A DNA stretch of 64,000 nt from Roseibium salinum. GTDB lineage: Bacteria > Pseudomonadota > Alphaproteobacteria > Rhizobiales > Stappiaceae. Shown piece by piece: positions 1-8,823 of the stretch. Each line of letters starts with the position of its first letter. Position 1 is the first letter of the stretch. Both the position numbers and the translations under genes were made by a program. The stretch is from contig NZ_JAPEVI010000003.1 in NCBI RefSeq assembly GCF_026240905.1, positions 1,302,001 through 1,366,000 on the forward strand, given 5' to 3'. The notes under the pieces are model-generated. The model was given only the letters and a program-made list of their open reading frames with translations. It had not been told where the DNA came from and made no database searches.

Positions 1-209
1 AGCATGTTCTCGCCGTTGAAGAGGATCTCCCCTTCGGTGACCTCGTAGTCATCCTTGCCTGCCAGAATGTAGGACAAGGTCGACTTGCCGGAGCCGTTCG
101 GACCCATGATGGCGTGCATTTCGCCCGGCTTGACGGTCAGGTCGATGCCGCGCAGGATTTCGGTTTCGTCTTCCGCGATGCGGGCATGCAGGTTCTTGAT
201 CTCAAGCAT
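1..209 (-). CDS. sufC: Fe-S cluster assembly ATPase SufC (partial, N-terminal part)
   Basis: This is the cytosolic ABC-type ATPase of the SUF complex, which works with SufB and SufD to assemble Fe-S clusters. Only the first 69 or so codons are inside the window; the gene runs off the left edge. The ATG at 209 begins [10 protein letters not shown], and a Walker A motif, GPNGSGKST, sits at about residues 36-44, followed by the [14 protein letters not shown] stretch typical of SufC. It lies on the same strand as the desulfurase, sufB and a small extra gene at 268-627. It is separated from that gene by about 58 bases, so co-transcription is likely. The assignment is secure despite the truncation. 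Confidence 0.95.
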   Translation of the reverse strand, partial: MLEIKNLHARIAEDETEILRGIDLTVKPGEMHAIMGPNGSGKSTLSYILAGKDDYEVTEGEILFNGENM

Positions 210-267
210 ATTTCTACTCGTCGGTTCACATTGACAGCAATTCATGCTGCTTAAGCTAGGTGGTGTC

Positions 268-627
268 TCAGGTCTCTGCAGGGGTAAACTGCTGTGTGAC
301 CGTAATTGGTCCAACAATTTTCAGATTGAATTCTTCAAGTTCGTCTGCAGGTACCCACAACTCCTCATGCTCGCGCCCGCCAACAATTCTCCGATCGAAC
401 CCAGCTGCATAAGCTGCATCAATCTCGAACTTGGTGACATATCCATGCCTGGATCCGGTCTTGGTGTTCCAGTCGCGAGCGATTTGCACGGCATATCCCT
501 CGTTGGTCACAGGATAGAAGATCGGCTGCTCAGGCAAGCGCGGAGGAAAGCGTCGCCAACCGCTTTCCTCAATCAGCTTCAGTTCCTCCAGGACAACAGG
601 GCGATAAAGAGTCACGGTTTCTACCAT
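268..627 (-). CDS. Small conserved hypothetical protein inside the suf operon
   Basis: This 119-residue soluble protein has no signal peptide or membrane helix. It is rich in aromatic and acidic residues ([11 protein letters not shown] start; [37 protein letters not shown]). Similar short proteins are, as far as I recall, annotated in databases as 'ADP-ribosylation/crystallin J1', but nothing in this sequence shows ADP-ribosyl-hydrolase chemistry, so no function is assigned. Its ATG at 627 is only 4 bases past the sufB stop (632-634), which implies translational coupling, and it precedes sufC. It is therefore expressed with the SUF machinery. Codon use looks like that of its neighbours. An accessory role in Fe-S assembly is inference from position only. 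Confidence 0.8.
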   Translation of the reverse strand: MVETVTLYRPVVLEELKLIEESGWRRFPPRLPEQPIFYPVTNEGYAVQIARDWNTKTGSRHGYVTKFEIDAAYAAGFDRRIVGGREHEELWVPADELEEFNLKIVGPITVTQQFTPAET

Positions 628-631
628 CCGC

Positions 632-2104
632 TCAGCCCACGGATCCTTCCAGGCTGATCGAGATCAGCTTCTGCGCCTCCACGGCGAATTCCATCGGCAG
701 CTGCTGGATGACGTCCTTCACGAAGCCGTTGACGATGAGCGCCACCGCTTCTTCTTCCGTCAGTCCGCGCTGCAGGCAGTAGAACATCTGGTCGTCCGAG
801 ATCTTCGAAGTGGTCGCCTCGTGTTCGAACTGGGCCGAGGCGTTCTTGCTCTCGATGTAGGGCACCGTATGCGCACCGCAGTCCTGACCGATCAGGAGCG
901 AGTCACACTGGGTGAAGTTGCGTGCGTTGGACGCCTTGCGGTGCGCCGATATCAGGCCGCGATAGGTATTCTGGGACTTGCCGGCGGAAATACCCTTGGA
1001 AATGACCCGGCTGGACGTGTTCTTGCCCAGGTGGATCATCTTGGTGCCGCTGTCGATCTGCTGACGGCCGTTGGAAACGGCGATGGAATAGAACTCACCG
1101 CGTGAGTTGTCTCCGCGCAGGATGCATGACGGATATTTCCAGGTGATCGCCGATCCGGTCTCGACCTGGGTCCAGGAGATCTTGGAATTCCTGCCGCGGC
1201 AGTCACCGCGCTTGGTGACAAAATTGTAAATGCCGCCCTTGCCTTCCTTGTCGCCCGGGAACCAGTTCTGGACCGTGGAGTATTTGATCTCCGCGTCCTC
1301 CAGGGCCACGAGCTCGACCACGGCCGCGTGCAGCTGGTTTTCGTCGCGCTGCGGCGCGGTGCAGCCTTCCAGATAGGAGACGTAGGCTCCTTTTTCGGCA
1401 ATGATCAGCGTACGCTCGAACTGACCGGTGTTCTGTTCGTTGATGCGGAAATAGGTCGACAGCTCCATCGGGCAGCGGACGCCTTCCGGCACATAGACGA
1501 ACGAGCCGTCGGAAAAGACGGCCGAATTCAGGGTCGCATAGAAATTGTCGGAGACCGGAACGACGGAGCCGAGATACTTCTTCACCAGATCCGGATATTC
1601 ACGCACCGCTTCTGAAATCGAGCAGAAGATGACGCCAGCCTTTTTCAGCTCATCCTTGAAGGTGGTGACGACGGAAACGGAATCGAATACGGCGTCGACC
1701 GCGACCCGGTTCTTCGGCTCGACCCCAGCCAGAATTTCCTGTTCGGCGAGCGGAATGCCGAGTTTCGCGTAGGTGGCCAGGAGCTCCGGATCGACCTCGT
1801 CCAGGCTCTTCGGACCACTCACCGATTTCGGCGAAGCCCAATAGTAGAGTTCATCGAAATCGATCTTCGGATAGGAAACGCGCGCCCAGGACGGCTCCTC
1901 CATCTGCTGGAAACGGCGCAGCGCTTCGAGCCGCCACTCGGTCATCCATTCCGGTTCGTTCTTCTTGGCGGAAATAAACCGGACGGTCTCCTCAGACAGG
2001 CCTTTTGCGCCTCGCTCCGATTCGATATCGGTCACAAAGCCGTATTTATACTGGTCGACATCGATGGCTTTCACCTTATCGATGGTTTCCTGTACAGCTG
2101 GCAT
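632..2104 (-). CDS. sufB: Fe-S cluster assembly scaffold SufB
   Basis: This 490-residue protein is the scaffold subunit of the SufBCD complex on which sulfide and iron are assembled. The C-terminal half carries the family signature [11 protein letters not shown] followed by [11 protein letters not shown], placing a conserved Cys near residue 400, and then [10 protein letters not shown] with the conserved Glu and His. Length is normal for SufB. The start [11 protein letters not shown] at 2104 lies 104 bases downstream of the cysteine desulfurase stop. The desulfurase-sufB-(small gene)-sufC order is characteristic of alphaproteobacterial suf operons. Regulation is probably from the Irr-type promoter region upstream of the desulfurase at 3534-3583. 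Confidence 0.97.
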   Translation of the reverse strand: MPAVQETIDKVKAIDVDQYKYGFVTDIESERGAKGLSEETVRFISAKKNEPEWMTEWRLEALRRFQQMEEPSWARVSYPKIDFDELYYWASPKSVSGPKSLDEVDPELLATYAKLGIPLAEQEILAGVEPKNRVAVDAVFDSVSVVTTFKDELKKAGVIFCSISEAVREYPDLVKKYLGSVVPVSDNFYATLNSAVFSDGSFVYVPEGVRCPMELSTYFRINEQNTGQFERTLIIAEKGAYVSYLEGCTAPQRDENQLHAAVVELVALEDAEIKYSTVQNWFPGDKEGKGGIYNFVTKRGDCRGRNSKISWTQVETGSAITWKYPSCILRGDNSRGEFYSIAVSNGRQQIDSGTKMIHLGKNTSSRVISKGISAGKSQNTYRGLISAHRKASNARNFTQCDSLLIGQDCGAHTVPYIESKNASAQFEHEATTSKISDDQMFYCLQRGLTEEEAVALIVNGFVKDVIQQLPMEFAVEAQKLISISLEGSVG

Positions 2105-2208
2105 ACTTTGCCTCCATTCGGCGGGCCTCTTGCCCGCTACTCACAATTCCGCAGGTGGGATGCCCCTTCCTGCCACGTTTCCGGCGGACTGGCCGCCATA
2201 ATTCCCGT

Positions 2209-3378
2209 TCAAGCCGCCTGATGACGAGCCGCCGGATTAAGCCGGTCGACGATCTTCGGCCAAAGCTCCAGGAAACGGCCGATGTCCGCGTCGCTCGTGT
2301 TCCATCCCATGCTGACCCTGAGCGCGCACCGGGCGAGGTCTTCCTCGACGCCCATGGCCGCCAGAACATGCGACACCGATATCTTGCCGGAAGAACAGGC
2401 TGAACCCGACGACACGGAAACGTTTTCAAGATCGAATGCGATCAACGCGGTTTCCGCAGCTATGCCTGGAACAGCAAAGCAACACGTGTTTGCCAGGCGG
2501 TCCACCGTTTCGCCGAAAATCACGGTGGAAGGACACACGGACCGCAGGCCGGCTTCGAGCCGGGCCTTCATAGCTTCGATTTGGCGCTTCGAACCCGTTT
2601 CTTCAAGGGCTGCCGTGGCGGCGGCGCCAAATCCTGCAATCGCGGCAACGTTTTCCGTACCGCCGCGGCGCCAGTTTTCCTGCCCGCCGCCTATCATTAG
2701 CGGAGATGGAGTCCGCGCCGTGGACCGCACCACGACGGCACCTATCCCTTGCGGACCGCCGAATTTGTGCGCCGACAGCGTGATGACGTCCGCCCGCCAG
2801 GCGTCCACGTCGATCTCCATCCGTCCGGCGGCCTGAACCGCGTCCACATGGAAGAAGTGACCATGGGCTTCGGCAATCGCGCCAATGTCCGCAACCGGCT
2901 GAACGACACCGGTCTCGTTATTGGCCGCCATGACCGAGATCAGCCCGGGCTCCGTGTCCTTGACTGCTGCTTCCAGCGCCTTCAGTTGCACGCGGCCATG
3001 GGGGTCGACCGGGATCACCACCTGATCTGCAACGGCAAAGCGGCCGCCGGTGACAACGGAGGGATGCTCCACCGCACTCCTGAACAGTTTGTCGAGATAG
3101 ACCGGTGCCCCCTGATCCTGCCAGGAGGGCGACAGTGCCGTCATATTGGCTTCCGTACCGCCGGACACGAAGGTCACCGCCCTCGTTCGGGCGCCGCACA
3201 GCCGGGCAACCTGTTCCCTTGCGTCTTCGACCCTGCCCCGGGCCTTGCGACCATGGGCGTGAACGGACGAAGCGTTGCCGGGGTCGCCAAGGACCTCGAT
3301 CATGCGATCACGCGCGCAGGGACGTAGCGGTGCTCCTGCGTTGTAATCGAGATAGATCGGGTCGAAGCGGCGTGCCAT
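2209..3378 (-). CDS. Cysteine desulfurase (IscS/NifS type) of the suf operon
   Basis: This 389-residue PLP enzyme removes sulfur from L-cysteine as an enzyme persulfide and supplies it to SufB. Visible residues are the histidine of SAVEHPSV (about 105), the PLP lysine in LSAHKFGGPQ (about K205) and the catalytic cysteine in SGSACSSGK (about C328). The motif matches class I (IscS/NifS-like) desulfurases, not SufS. A separate sufS probably lies beyond the left edge with sufD, as in other Rhizobiales. It is the first gene of the minus-strand suf operon, and its promoter lies in the 293-base gap shared with the divergent hydrolase. The start at 3378 begins MARRFDPIYLDYNAGAP. Confidence 0.93.
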   Translation of the reverse strand: MARRFDPIYLDYNAGAPLRPCARDRMIEVLGDPGNASSVHAHGRKARGRVEDAREQVARLCGARTRAVTFVSGGTEANMTALSPSWQDQGAPVYLDKLFRSAVEHPSVVTGGRFAVADQVVIPVDPHGRVQLKALEAAVKDTEPGLISVMAANNETGVVQPVADIGAIAEAHGHFFHVDAVQAAGRMEIDVDAWRADVITLSAHKFGGPQGIGAVVVRSTARTPSPLMIGGGQENWRRGGTENVAAIAGFGAAATAALEETGSKRQIEAMKARLEAGLRSVCPSTVIFGETVDRLANTCCFAVPGIAAETALIAFDLENVSVSSGSACSSGKISVSHVLAAMGVEEDLARCALRVSMGWNTSDADIGRFLELWPKIVDRLNPAARHQAA

Positions 3379-3533
3379 GACACCTCATTAGCCAAATGCG
3401 ACATGTTCCGAGTCGAAAATCCGCAGAATTGCCAACCACATGTTCGAAAAACTTGAAATTTTTCTCTGCGATGACGATAACACCCCCAACCGGTCGAACC
3501 GAGTGTTGTCAGCCGTTGGGCGGCGATGCGAAC

Positions 3534-3550
3534 TTTCGAATAATTCTAAA
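3534..3550. promoter_or_regulatory. Irr-type iron control element (ICE-like box)
   Basis: TTTCGAATAATTCTAAA is an inverted repeat with one mismatch (TTTCGAAT / ATTCTAAA around a single A). It resembles the alphaproteobacterial Irr box, recalled as TTTRGAAYNRTTCYAAA, with one deviating base. It lies immediately downstream of the predicted -10 of the suf promoter, a position expected to block transcription. The box and its placement are read from the sequence; binding by Irr is inferred. Confidence 0.7.
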
Positions 3551-3554
3551 CAGG

Positions 3555-3583
3555 GTTCTAAAAACTTGGAGACTAAGAGTCAA
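3555..3583 (-). promoter_or_regulatory. Predicted sigma70 promoter of the suf operon
   Basis: On the minus strand there is a -35 TTGACT (3578-3583), a 17-base spacer and a -10 TAGAAC (3555-3560), about 175 bases upstream of the desulfurase start. The -35 overlaps a perfect inverted repeat, GACT-AAG-AGTC (3571-3581), which could bind a second iron or Fe-S regulator such as IscR or RirA. The promoter elements are plausible rather than proven. Confidence 0.6.
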
Positions 3584-3671
3584 GTTTAGACTTACGGGAA
3601 ACCACGTAGCCAGACCCAAAAATACGCGCCAAAACGCCCGGCGCGACAAAATGACAAGGACATAGCGCTTC

Positions 3672-4340
3672 ATGCCTGAGGTGATCTTCAACGGTCCCGC
3701 GGGCCGGCTCGAAGGCCGGTTCCATCCCGCCAGAAAACGCAACGCACCCATCGCCCTGGTTCTGCATCTGCATCCCCAGTTCGGCGGCACGATGAACAAT
3801 CAGATTGTTTATCAGATGTATTACATGTTTGCCCGGCGCGGATTTGCCGTGCTTCGCTTCAATTTCCGCGGCGTCGGCCGGTCCCAAGGCACTTTCGATC
3901 ACGGTCAGGGCGAGCTTTCCGACGCCGCGGCGGCGCTCGACTGGGTGCAGACGGTACATACCGATGCCCGCGCCTGCTGGATCGCCGGCTTCTCGTTTGG
4001 TGCCTGGATCGGCATGCAGCTGCTCATGCGCCGTCCGGAAGTGGAGGGCTTCATCTCGGTTGCACCGCCTGCGAACCTGCATGACTTCTCTTTCCTGGCC
4101 CCCTGCCCGTCTTCCGGGCTGATCGTCCACGGCGACAACGACAAGGTGGTCCCGCAAAAGGATGTCCAGGCGCTGGTCGACAAGCTGAAGACCCAGAAAG
4201 GAATCGTGATCGACCACGAAACCATTCCCGGGGCGAACCATTTCTTCGAGAACGATCTGGACGACCTGATCGAGCGTTGCGGCAACTACGTCGACGGGAG
4301 ACTTGGGCTCACGCCGGCCGACTATCTCGACGTCGACTGA
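3672..4340 (+). CDS. Alpha/beta hydrolase (COG2945-like)
   Basis: This 222-residue cytosolic hydrolase has the alpha/beta fold. The nucleophile elbow GFSFGA places the serine at about residue 108. Acidic residues lie in HGDNDKVVP (about 155-157), and the terminal histidine is in GANHFF (about 190), so the catalytic triad looks complete. The N-terminal HPQFGGTMNN and FNFRGVGRSQG segments are typical of this small hydrolase group. Natural substrate is unknown. It is divergent from the suf operon and shares its 293-base promoter region; such a hydrolase next to suf is common in Rhizobiales. Its transcript ends at a clear terminator right after the gene. Confidence 0.85.
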   Translation: MPEVIFNGPAGRLEGRFHPARKRNAPIALVLHLHPQFGGTMNNQIVYQMYYMFARRGFAVLRFNFRGVGRSQGTFDHGQGELSDAAAALDWVQTVHTDARACWIAGFSFGAWIGMQLLMRRPEVEGFISVAPPANLHDFSFLAPCPSSGLIVHGDNDKVVPQKDVQALVDKLKTQKGIVIDHETIPGANHFFENDLDDLIERCGNYVDGRLGLTPADYLDVD

Positions 4341-4356
4341 TCGCACGAAACAAGGA

Positions 4357-4381
4357 GCCCGCCCATCCGGCGGGTTTTTTG
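4357..4381 (+). terminator. Rho-independent terminator after the alpha/beta hydrolase
   Basis: A 6-bp perfect stem CCCGCC / GGCGGG (4358-4363 with 4369-4374) with a 5-base loop is followed at once by six T residues. It begins 17 bases after the hydrolase stop codon. Confidence 0.9.
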
Positions 4382-4485
4382 TTTGAGACCTGCCTTGCTT
4401 GCATCGCCGTCTCCGTCAGGCGCAGCGCGAGCCGTAACGGCGAAGCCGGCGGACCATTCACCTACCCATGCGCGGACGATTTTTG

Positions 4486-4974
4486 ATGAGCGCTTTCACG
4501 GACGAGCTTGAGATACGCCCCGCAGACAGCGGCGACGTCGCGGCCCTGGCGGAACTCTATCGGCATCTGAATCCGGATGATACTGAGGCACCGGAGGCTC
4601 TTCGCAAGCAGACGTTCGACAGGATGCTGAAGCATCCCGGCCTTACCGTGCTCCTCGGCTGCAAGTGCGGCAGAGCGGTATCGACCTGCACGCTAATCGT
4701 CGTGCCCAATCTTACCCGCGGCGGAGCTCCCTATGCGCTTATCGAAAACGTCGTGACCCTCGGCGACCGGCGCGGCACGGGTATAGGCCGGCAGGTCGTC
4801 TCCGCGGCTCTGGAGCAGGCCCGGGCCGAGGGATGCTACAAGATCATGCTGATGTCAGGCGCGGGAAACACAGATGCCCACCGGTTCTATGAGCGGATCG
4901 GATTCGCCCGGACGAAGGTCGGATTCGAGATCCGGGCAGAGGAGTATCCTGCGAAGGGATCCGTGCCCGGCTAG
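4486..4974 (+). CDS. GNAT family N-acetyltransferase
   Basis: This cytosolic acetyl-CoA-dependent acetyltransferase of the GNAT fold has 162 residues from the ATG at 4486. An in-frame ATG at 4468 would add six residues; neither start has a strong ribosome binding site, and the MSAFTDELEIRPAD beginning looks more natural. The acetyl-CoA binding signature is visible as GDRRGTGIGRQVVSAALEQARAEG, followed by NTDAHRFYERIGFARTKVGF, the classic strand-4/strand-5 end of GNAT proteins. The substrate cannot be told from the sequence. It follows the hydrolase terminator and is probably transcribed separately. Confidence 0.85.
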   Translation: MSAFTDELEIRPADSGDVAALAELYRHLNPDDTEAPEALRKQTFDRMLKHPGLTVLLGCKCGRAVSTCTLIVVPNLTRGGAPYALIENVVTLGDRRGTGIGRQVVSAALEQARAEGCYKIMLMSGAGNTDAHRFYERIGFARTKVGFEIRAEEYPAKGSVPG

Positions 4975-4992
4975 GATCCGCATCGTGCCGGA

Positions 4993-5520
4993 TCAGCCCT
5001 CGGACGGCTTTTTCCGCGGAATACCGGGACCGCTGTCGACGCCGTCATCCGGTCCCGCCAGCGGGTCCTCTCCCTCCGCCACCTGTCCCTTGATGGGCGG
5101 GCCGGTGTAATCTTCCGGCGGGGGAACACTCGAGGCCAGTTTGCAGTCGGTCAGCCAGATGTCATAGACCGGATGCTCGACCGCGTGGAGACCGGGGCTT
5201 GCCGCATACATCCAGCCGGAAAAAATCCGCCGGACTTCGTTGCTGAGCGTGATTTCATCAACCTGGACGAAGCCCGTGGTCAGCGGAGTTTCCGTTTGCG
5301 GACGGGTGTGGCAGACCCTTGGCGTTACCTGCAGGGCCCCGAACTGCACCGTCTCGCCGATATAGACGTCAAAGGAGATGATGCGGCCGGTAATCTTGTC
5401 GAGACCGGAAAAGACAGCGACGGGATTCTCGATCTTTTCCGCATGGGCGGGCGCGTTCAGGGCCACCACGGCCAAAGCCGTAAGGCCCAGCCCTTTGAGG
5501 ATGCTTCTTGCTGTTTTCAT
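4993..5520 (-). CDS. DUF2155 domain-containing secreted protein
   Basis: This protein has about 175 residues when started at the ATG at 5520, where it opens with a signal peptide (MKTARSILKGLG, hydrophobic core, cleavage after PAHA). Longer in-frame starts at 5541 and 5625 exist but would place residues ahead of the signal, so they are less likely. The mature part has the DUF2155 pattern: KIENPVAVFSGLDKITGRI, FDVYIGETVQFGALQVTPRVC and FSGWMYAASPGLHAVEHPVYDIWL. It is a periplasmic protein of unknown function, widespread in alphaproteobacteria. The C-terminus is proline- and acid-rich. It lies downstream of valS on the same strand, with about 230 bases between. Confidence 0.85.
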   Translation of the reverse strand: MKTARSILKGLGLTALAVVALNAPAHAEKIENPVAVFSGLDKITGRIISFDVYIGETVQFGALQVTPRVCHTRPQTETPLTTGFVQVDEITLSNEVRRIFSGWMYAASPGLHAVEHPVYDIWLTDCKLASSVPPPEDYTGPPIKGQVAEGEDPLAGPDDGVDSGPGIPRKKPSEG

Positions 5521-5747
5521 CGTGTCAATCAAATCGGCCATCAGCTTTGAACAGATTCCATCATGCCAGCATACCCGATATCCCAACGGGCGCACCGTCC
5601 ACCTGCTTTCTGCGAAACGATGCATGAAAGCAAAAAGGTATCAATCGTAAGGTGTTGGAGCACAAGCTGCAGTCATCCGACGGAGGCTCTAGCACCGAAT
5701 TGCGGCCCGGAAAAGACGCATTCTCTTTCCGGACCGACTTGTCTGGA

Positions 5748-8651
5748 TTAGCCGATTTCCGCCAGCCTTGCGAGGGCCGTTCGGACCTTCTCCAGTTTTT
5801 CCCTTGCCTCGGAGACCTTCTCCCGTTCGCCTTCGACGACGTCCTCCGGCGCCTTCTCGACGAATTTCGGATTGCCGAGCTTCTTCTCGATCCTGGAGAT
5901 CTCGTCGTCCAGCTTTCCGGCTTCCTTTTCAAGGCGCGTCTTTTCCGCGCTGAGGTCGATCACCCCGGCAAGCGGCAGACAGACGGTCGCCTCTCCCACG
6001 ATAATCTGGGCGGAGCCGGATGGCGCAACATCGGCAAGCTCGACGTTTTCCGCACGTGCCAGACGCAGGATCGCGGACTCGTGTGTCTTGAGCCGGCTTC
6101 GGGTCACATCATTGGCGCCGCTGATGACGACGGACACCTTCGCGCCGGCGGGAACGTTCATTTCCGCGCGAACAGACCGGATCTCGGAAATCAGCGACAC
6201 CAGCCAGTTGATTTCACCGGCAGCGGCCTCATCGGAGACCCTGGCTTCCGGCCACGCGGTCTGCATCAGGAGTTTTTCCGCCTTCACACCATTGTCTCCG
6301 AGGCGCTCCCAGAGCTCTTCGGTCAGGAACGGCATGAAGGGATGAAGGACTTTCAGGATCTCGTCGAGCGCCCAGGCCGCGGTCGCGCGCGTTTCCGCCT
6401 TCGCCGCTTCATCGTCGCCGTTGAAGACCGGTTTGGCGAGTTCCAGGTACCAGTCGCAGAACGAGTTCCATGCAAAGCGGTAAATGGCGCCTGCCGCGTC
6501 GTTGAACCGGTAGCCTTCAATGGCCGACGTCACGTTGGCGATGCAGCGGCCCATCTCCGTGGCAATCCAGCGGTTGAGCGTATGCTTCGCCGATGCCGGG
6601 TCGAAGCCCTCCACGCGCACGCAGCCATTCATTTCCGCGAAGCGAGCCGCGTTCCAGAGCTTGGTGGCAAAGTTGCGGTAACCGGCAACCCGGCTGGTCG
6701 CGAGCTTGATGTCACGGCCCTGGGCCGCCATGGCCGCAAGCGTGAAGCGCAGCGCATCCGCGCCGAATTCTTCGATCAGCGCAAGCGGATCGATGACATT
6801 GCCCTTTGACTTGGACATCTTCTGCCCCTTTTCGTCGCGGACAAGGGCATGGATATAGATATCCTTGAAAGGCTCTTCCTTCATGAAGTGCATCGACGCC
6901 ATCATCATGCGGGAAACCCAGAAGAAGATGATGTCAAAGCCGGTGATCAGGACGGATGTCGGGAAGTATTTTCCGAGTTCCGGCGTTTCGTCCGGCCAGC
7001 CCATCGTAGAGAACGGCCACAGAGCCGAAGAGAACCAGGTGTCGAGAACGTCTGGGTCTCGCCAAATTCTGACATGACCATCGCTTCGAGACGCCCAGTC
7101 GCGTGCATCCTGGGCTATGCGGACGTCAGAACCGTAGTATTCGCGCGCCGCATTAAGTGCCTCTTCCTCTGTTTCCGCAACGAAAACCTTTAGATTCTCC
7201 GTCTTTTCGTAGTCTACAACGTCAGGCTTGAAGGAAACTGCAACCGACTGAATGCCATCCCGCTCGCTGTCAATTCTCGGTCCGTACCACGCCGGGATCT
7301 GGTGTCCCCACCACAGCTGGCGCGAGATGCACCACGGCTGGATGTTTTCCATCCATTCGTAATAGGTCTTTTCCCAGTTTGCGGGAACGAACCTCGTGCG
7401 GCCTTCGCGAACGGAGGCAATCGCGGGTTTGGCCAGCGTCTTGGCGTCGACATACCATTGGTCGGTCAGCAGCGGCTCGATCGGAACGCCGCCGCGGTCG
7501 CCATGCGGGACCATGTGCTTGTGGTCCTCGATCTTGTCGAGATGGCCGCCTTCTTCCATCATTTCGACCAGGCGCTTGCGTGCGGTGAACCGCTCCTGGC
7601 CTTCGAAAGCCTCGATGGTTCTCGTCAGCATGTCGGAAGCCGGAACGCCCTCCAGGAACTCCGCATTGTCCTTCAGCCTGACGTTGGCCTCACGGTCGAG
7701 AACGCTGATCATCGGCAGGTTGTGGCGCTTGCCGACTTCGAAATCGTTGAAATCGTGAGCCGGGGTGATCTTGACGGCACCTGAACCGGCCTCCGGATCA
7801 GCATAGTCGTCCGCGACGATCGGAATCCGGCGGCCAACGAGCGGCAGGATGACATGCTTGCCGATGAGATCCTTGTATTTCGGGTCTTCCGGGTTCACCG
7901 CGACGGCGGTATCGCCGAGCATGGTTTCGGGGCGCGTCGTGGCTACGACGATGTGTTTCCGTGGCTCAAAGGCGGTGGGCCTGCCTTCGTCGTCCCATTC
8001 GACCGGCGCTTCATAGGCCGCATCGCCTTCGAGCGGATAACGGAAATGCCACAGATTGCCGTTCAGCTCCCTCTGCTCAACTTCCAGATCGGAGATCGCG
8101 GTCAGCAATTTAGGATCCCAGTTGACCAGGCGCTTGTCCTTGTAGATCAGCCCTTCCTTGTAGAGCTGAATAAAGACCTTCAGGACGGCCTTTGACAGGC
8201 CCTCATCCATAGTGAACCGTTCGCGGCTCCAGTCGCAGGATGCGCCAAGACGTTTCAGCTGGTTCAGGATCATGCCGCCGGATTCGTCTTTCCAGGCCCA
8301 GATGCGCTCCACAAAGGCCTCACGGCCCAGATCCCGGCGCCCCGGTTCCTGGCGCTCCATGAGCTGCCGTTCGACGACCATCTGCGTGGCGATGCCGGCA
8401 TGGTCCATGCCCGGCTGCCAGAGCACATCCTTGCCGCGCATGCGCTCAAAGCGGACCAGAATGTCCTGGAGCGTGTTGTTCAGAGCGTGGCCCATGTGCA
8501 GCGAACCGGTCACGTTGGGCGGCGGAATTACGATGGAATAGGCAGGTGCACCTTCTTTGGCGCCGGCACCGGCCTTGAAGGCCTCCGCCTTTTCCCAGGT
8601 TTCGTAAATCCGCGGCTCAACGCTGGCCGCATCGTAGGTCTTTTCCAGCAT
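5748..8651 (-). CDS. valS: Valyl-tRNA synthetase
   Basis: This class Ia aminoacyl-tRNA synthetase charges tRNA-Val and edits misactivated threonine. It has 967 residues from ATG 8651 (MLEKTYDAASVEPRIYETW); a GTG at 8660 would add three residues. The HIGH-type motif (HMGHAL, about residue 52) follows the ValRS/IleRS-type PPPNVTGSL. KMSKSKGN lies near residue 610, and the C-terminus (LEKEAGKLDDEISRIEKKLGNPKFVEKAP) is the ValRS coiled coil. Between about residues 457 and 530 (nucleotides about 7060-7290) there is a less typical stretch, with GIQSVAVSFKPDVVDYEKTENLK and ASRSDGHVRIWRD, just before DVLDTWFSSALWPFS. It is read in frame and looks like an insertion of lower GC. Function should be intact. 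Confidence 0.97.
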   Translation of the reverse strand: MLEKTYDAASVEPRIYETWEKAEAFKAGAGAKEGAPAYSIVIPPPNVTGSLHMGHALNNTLQDILVRFERMRGKDVLWQPGMDHAGIATQMVVERQLMERQEPGRRDLGREAFVERIWAWKDESGGMILNQLKRLGASCDWSRERFTMDEGLSKAVLKVFIQLYKEGLIYKDKRLVNWDPKLLTAISDLEVEQRELNGNLWHFRYPLEGDAAYEAPVEWDDEGRPTAFEPRKHIVVATTRPETMLGDTAVAVNPEDPKYKDLIGKHVILPLVGRRIPIVADDYADPEAGSGAVKITPAHDFNDFEVGKRHNLPMISVLDREANVRLKDNAEFLEGVPASDMLTRTIEAFEGQERFTARKRLVEMMEEGGHLDKIEDHKHMVPHGDRGGVPIEPLLTDQWYVDAKTLAKPAIASVREGRTRFVPANWEKTYYEWMENIQPWCISRQLWWGHQIPAWYGPRIDSERDGIQSVAVSFKPDVVDYEKTENLKVFVAETEEEALNAAREYYGSDVRIAQDARDWASRSDGHVRIWRDPDVLDTWFSSALWPFSTMGWPDETPELGKYFPTSVLITGFDIIFFWVSRMMMASMHFMKEEPFKDIYIHALVRDEKGQKMSKSKGNVIDPLALIEEFGADALRFTLAAMAAQGRDIKLATSRVAGYRNFATKLWNAARFAEMNGCVRVEGFDPASAKHTLNRWIATEMGRCIANVTSAIEGYRFNDAAGAIYRFAWNSFCDWYLELAKPVFNGDDEAAKAETRATAAWALDEILKVLHPFMPFLTEELWERLGDNGVKAEKLLMQTAWPEARVSDEAAAGEINWLVSLISEIRSVRAEMNVPAGAKVSVVISGANDVTRSRLKTHESAILRLARAENVELADVAPSGSAQIIVGEATVCLPLAGVIDLSAEKTRLEKEAGKLDDEISRIEKKLGNPKFVEKAPEDVVEGEREKVSEAREKLEKVRTALARLAEIG

Positions 8652-8823
8652 CAGGGTCACTCAATGGGAAGATGTCTTTCGAAATTCGTGAGCACCGTGT
8701 AAATCGGAAGCGCCCGGCCAAGTCAACCGCTACAAGGGTGAAACTGCGCAAGAACCATGCCGGAAAGCCGGCCCGCGGCAAGCCGGGGCTTGGGCGTTCG
8801 TGCAAATCCTGTCATAAGGCCGC

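Noticed and set aside
3379..3671. Small protein gene between suf and the hydrolase
   Set aside because: An open stretch exists, but it has no ribosome binding site and covers the promoter and Irr box.
5652..6809. Long plus-strand open stretch antisense to valS
   Set aside because: Non-coding-like composition and fully covered by valS on the other strand.
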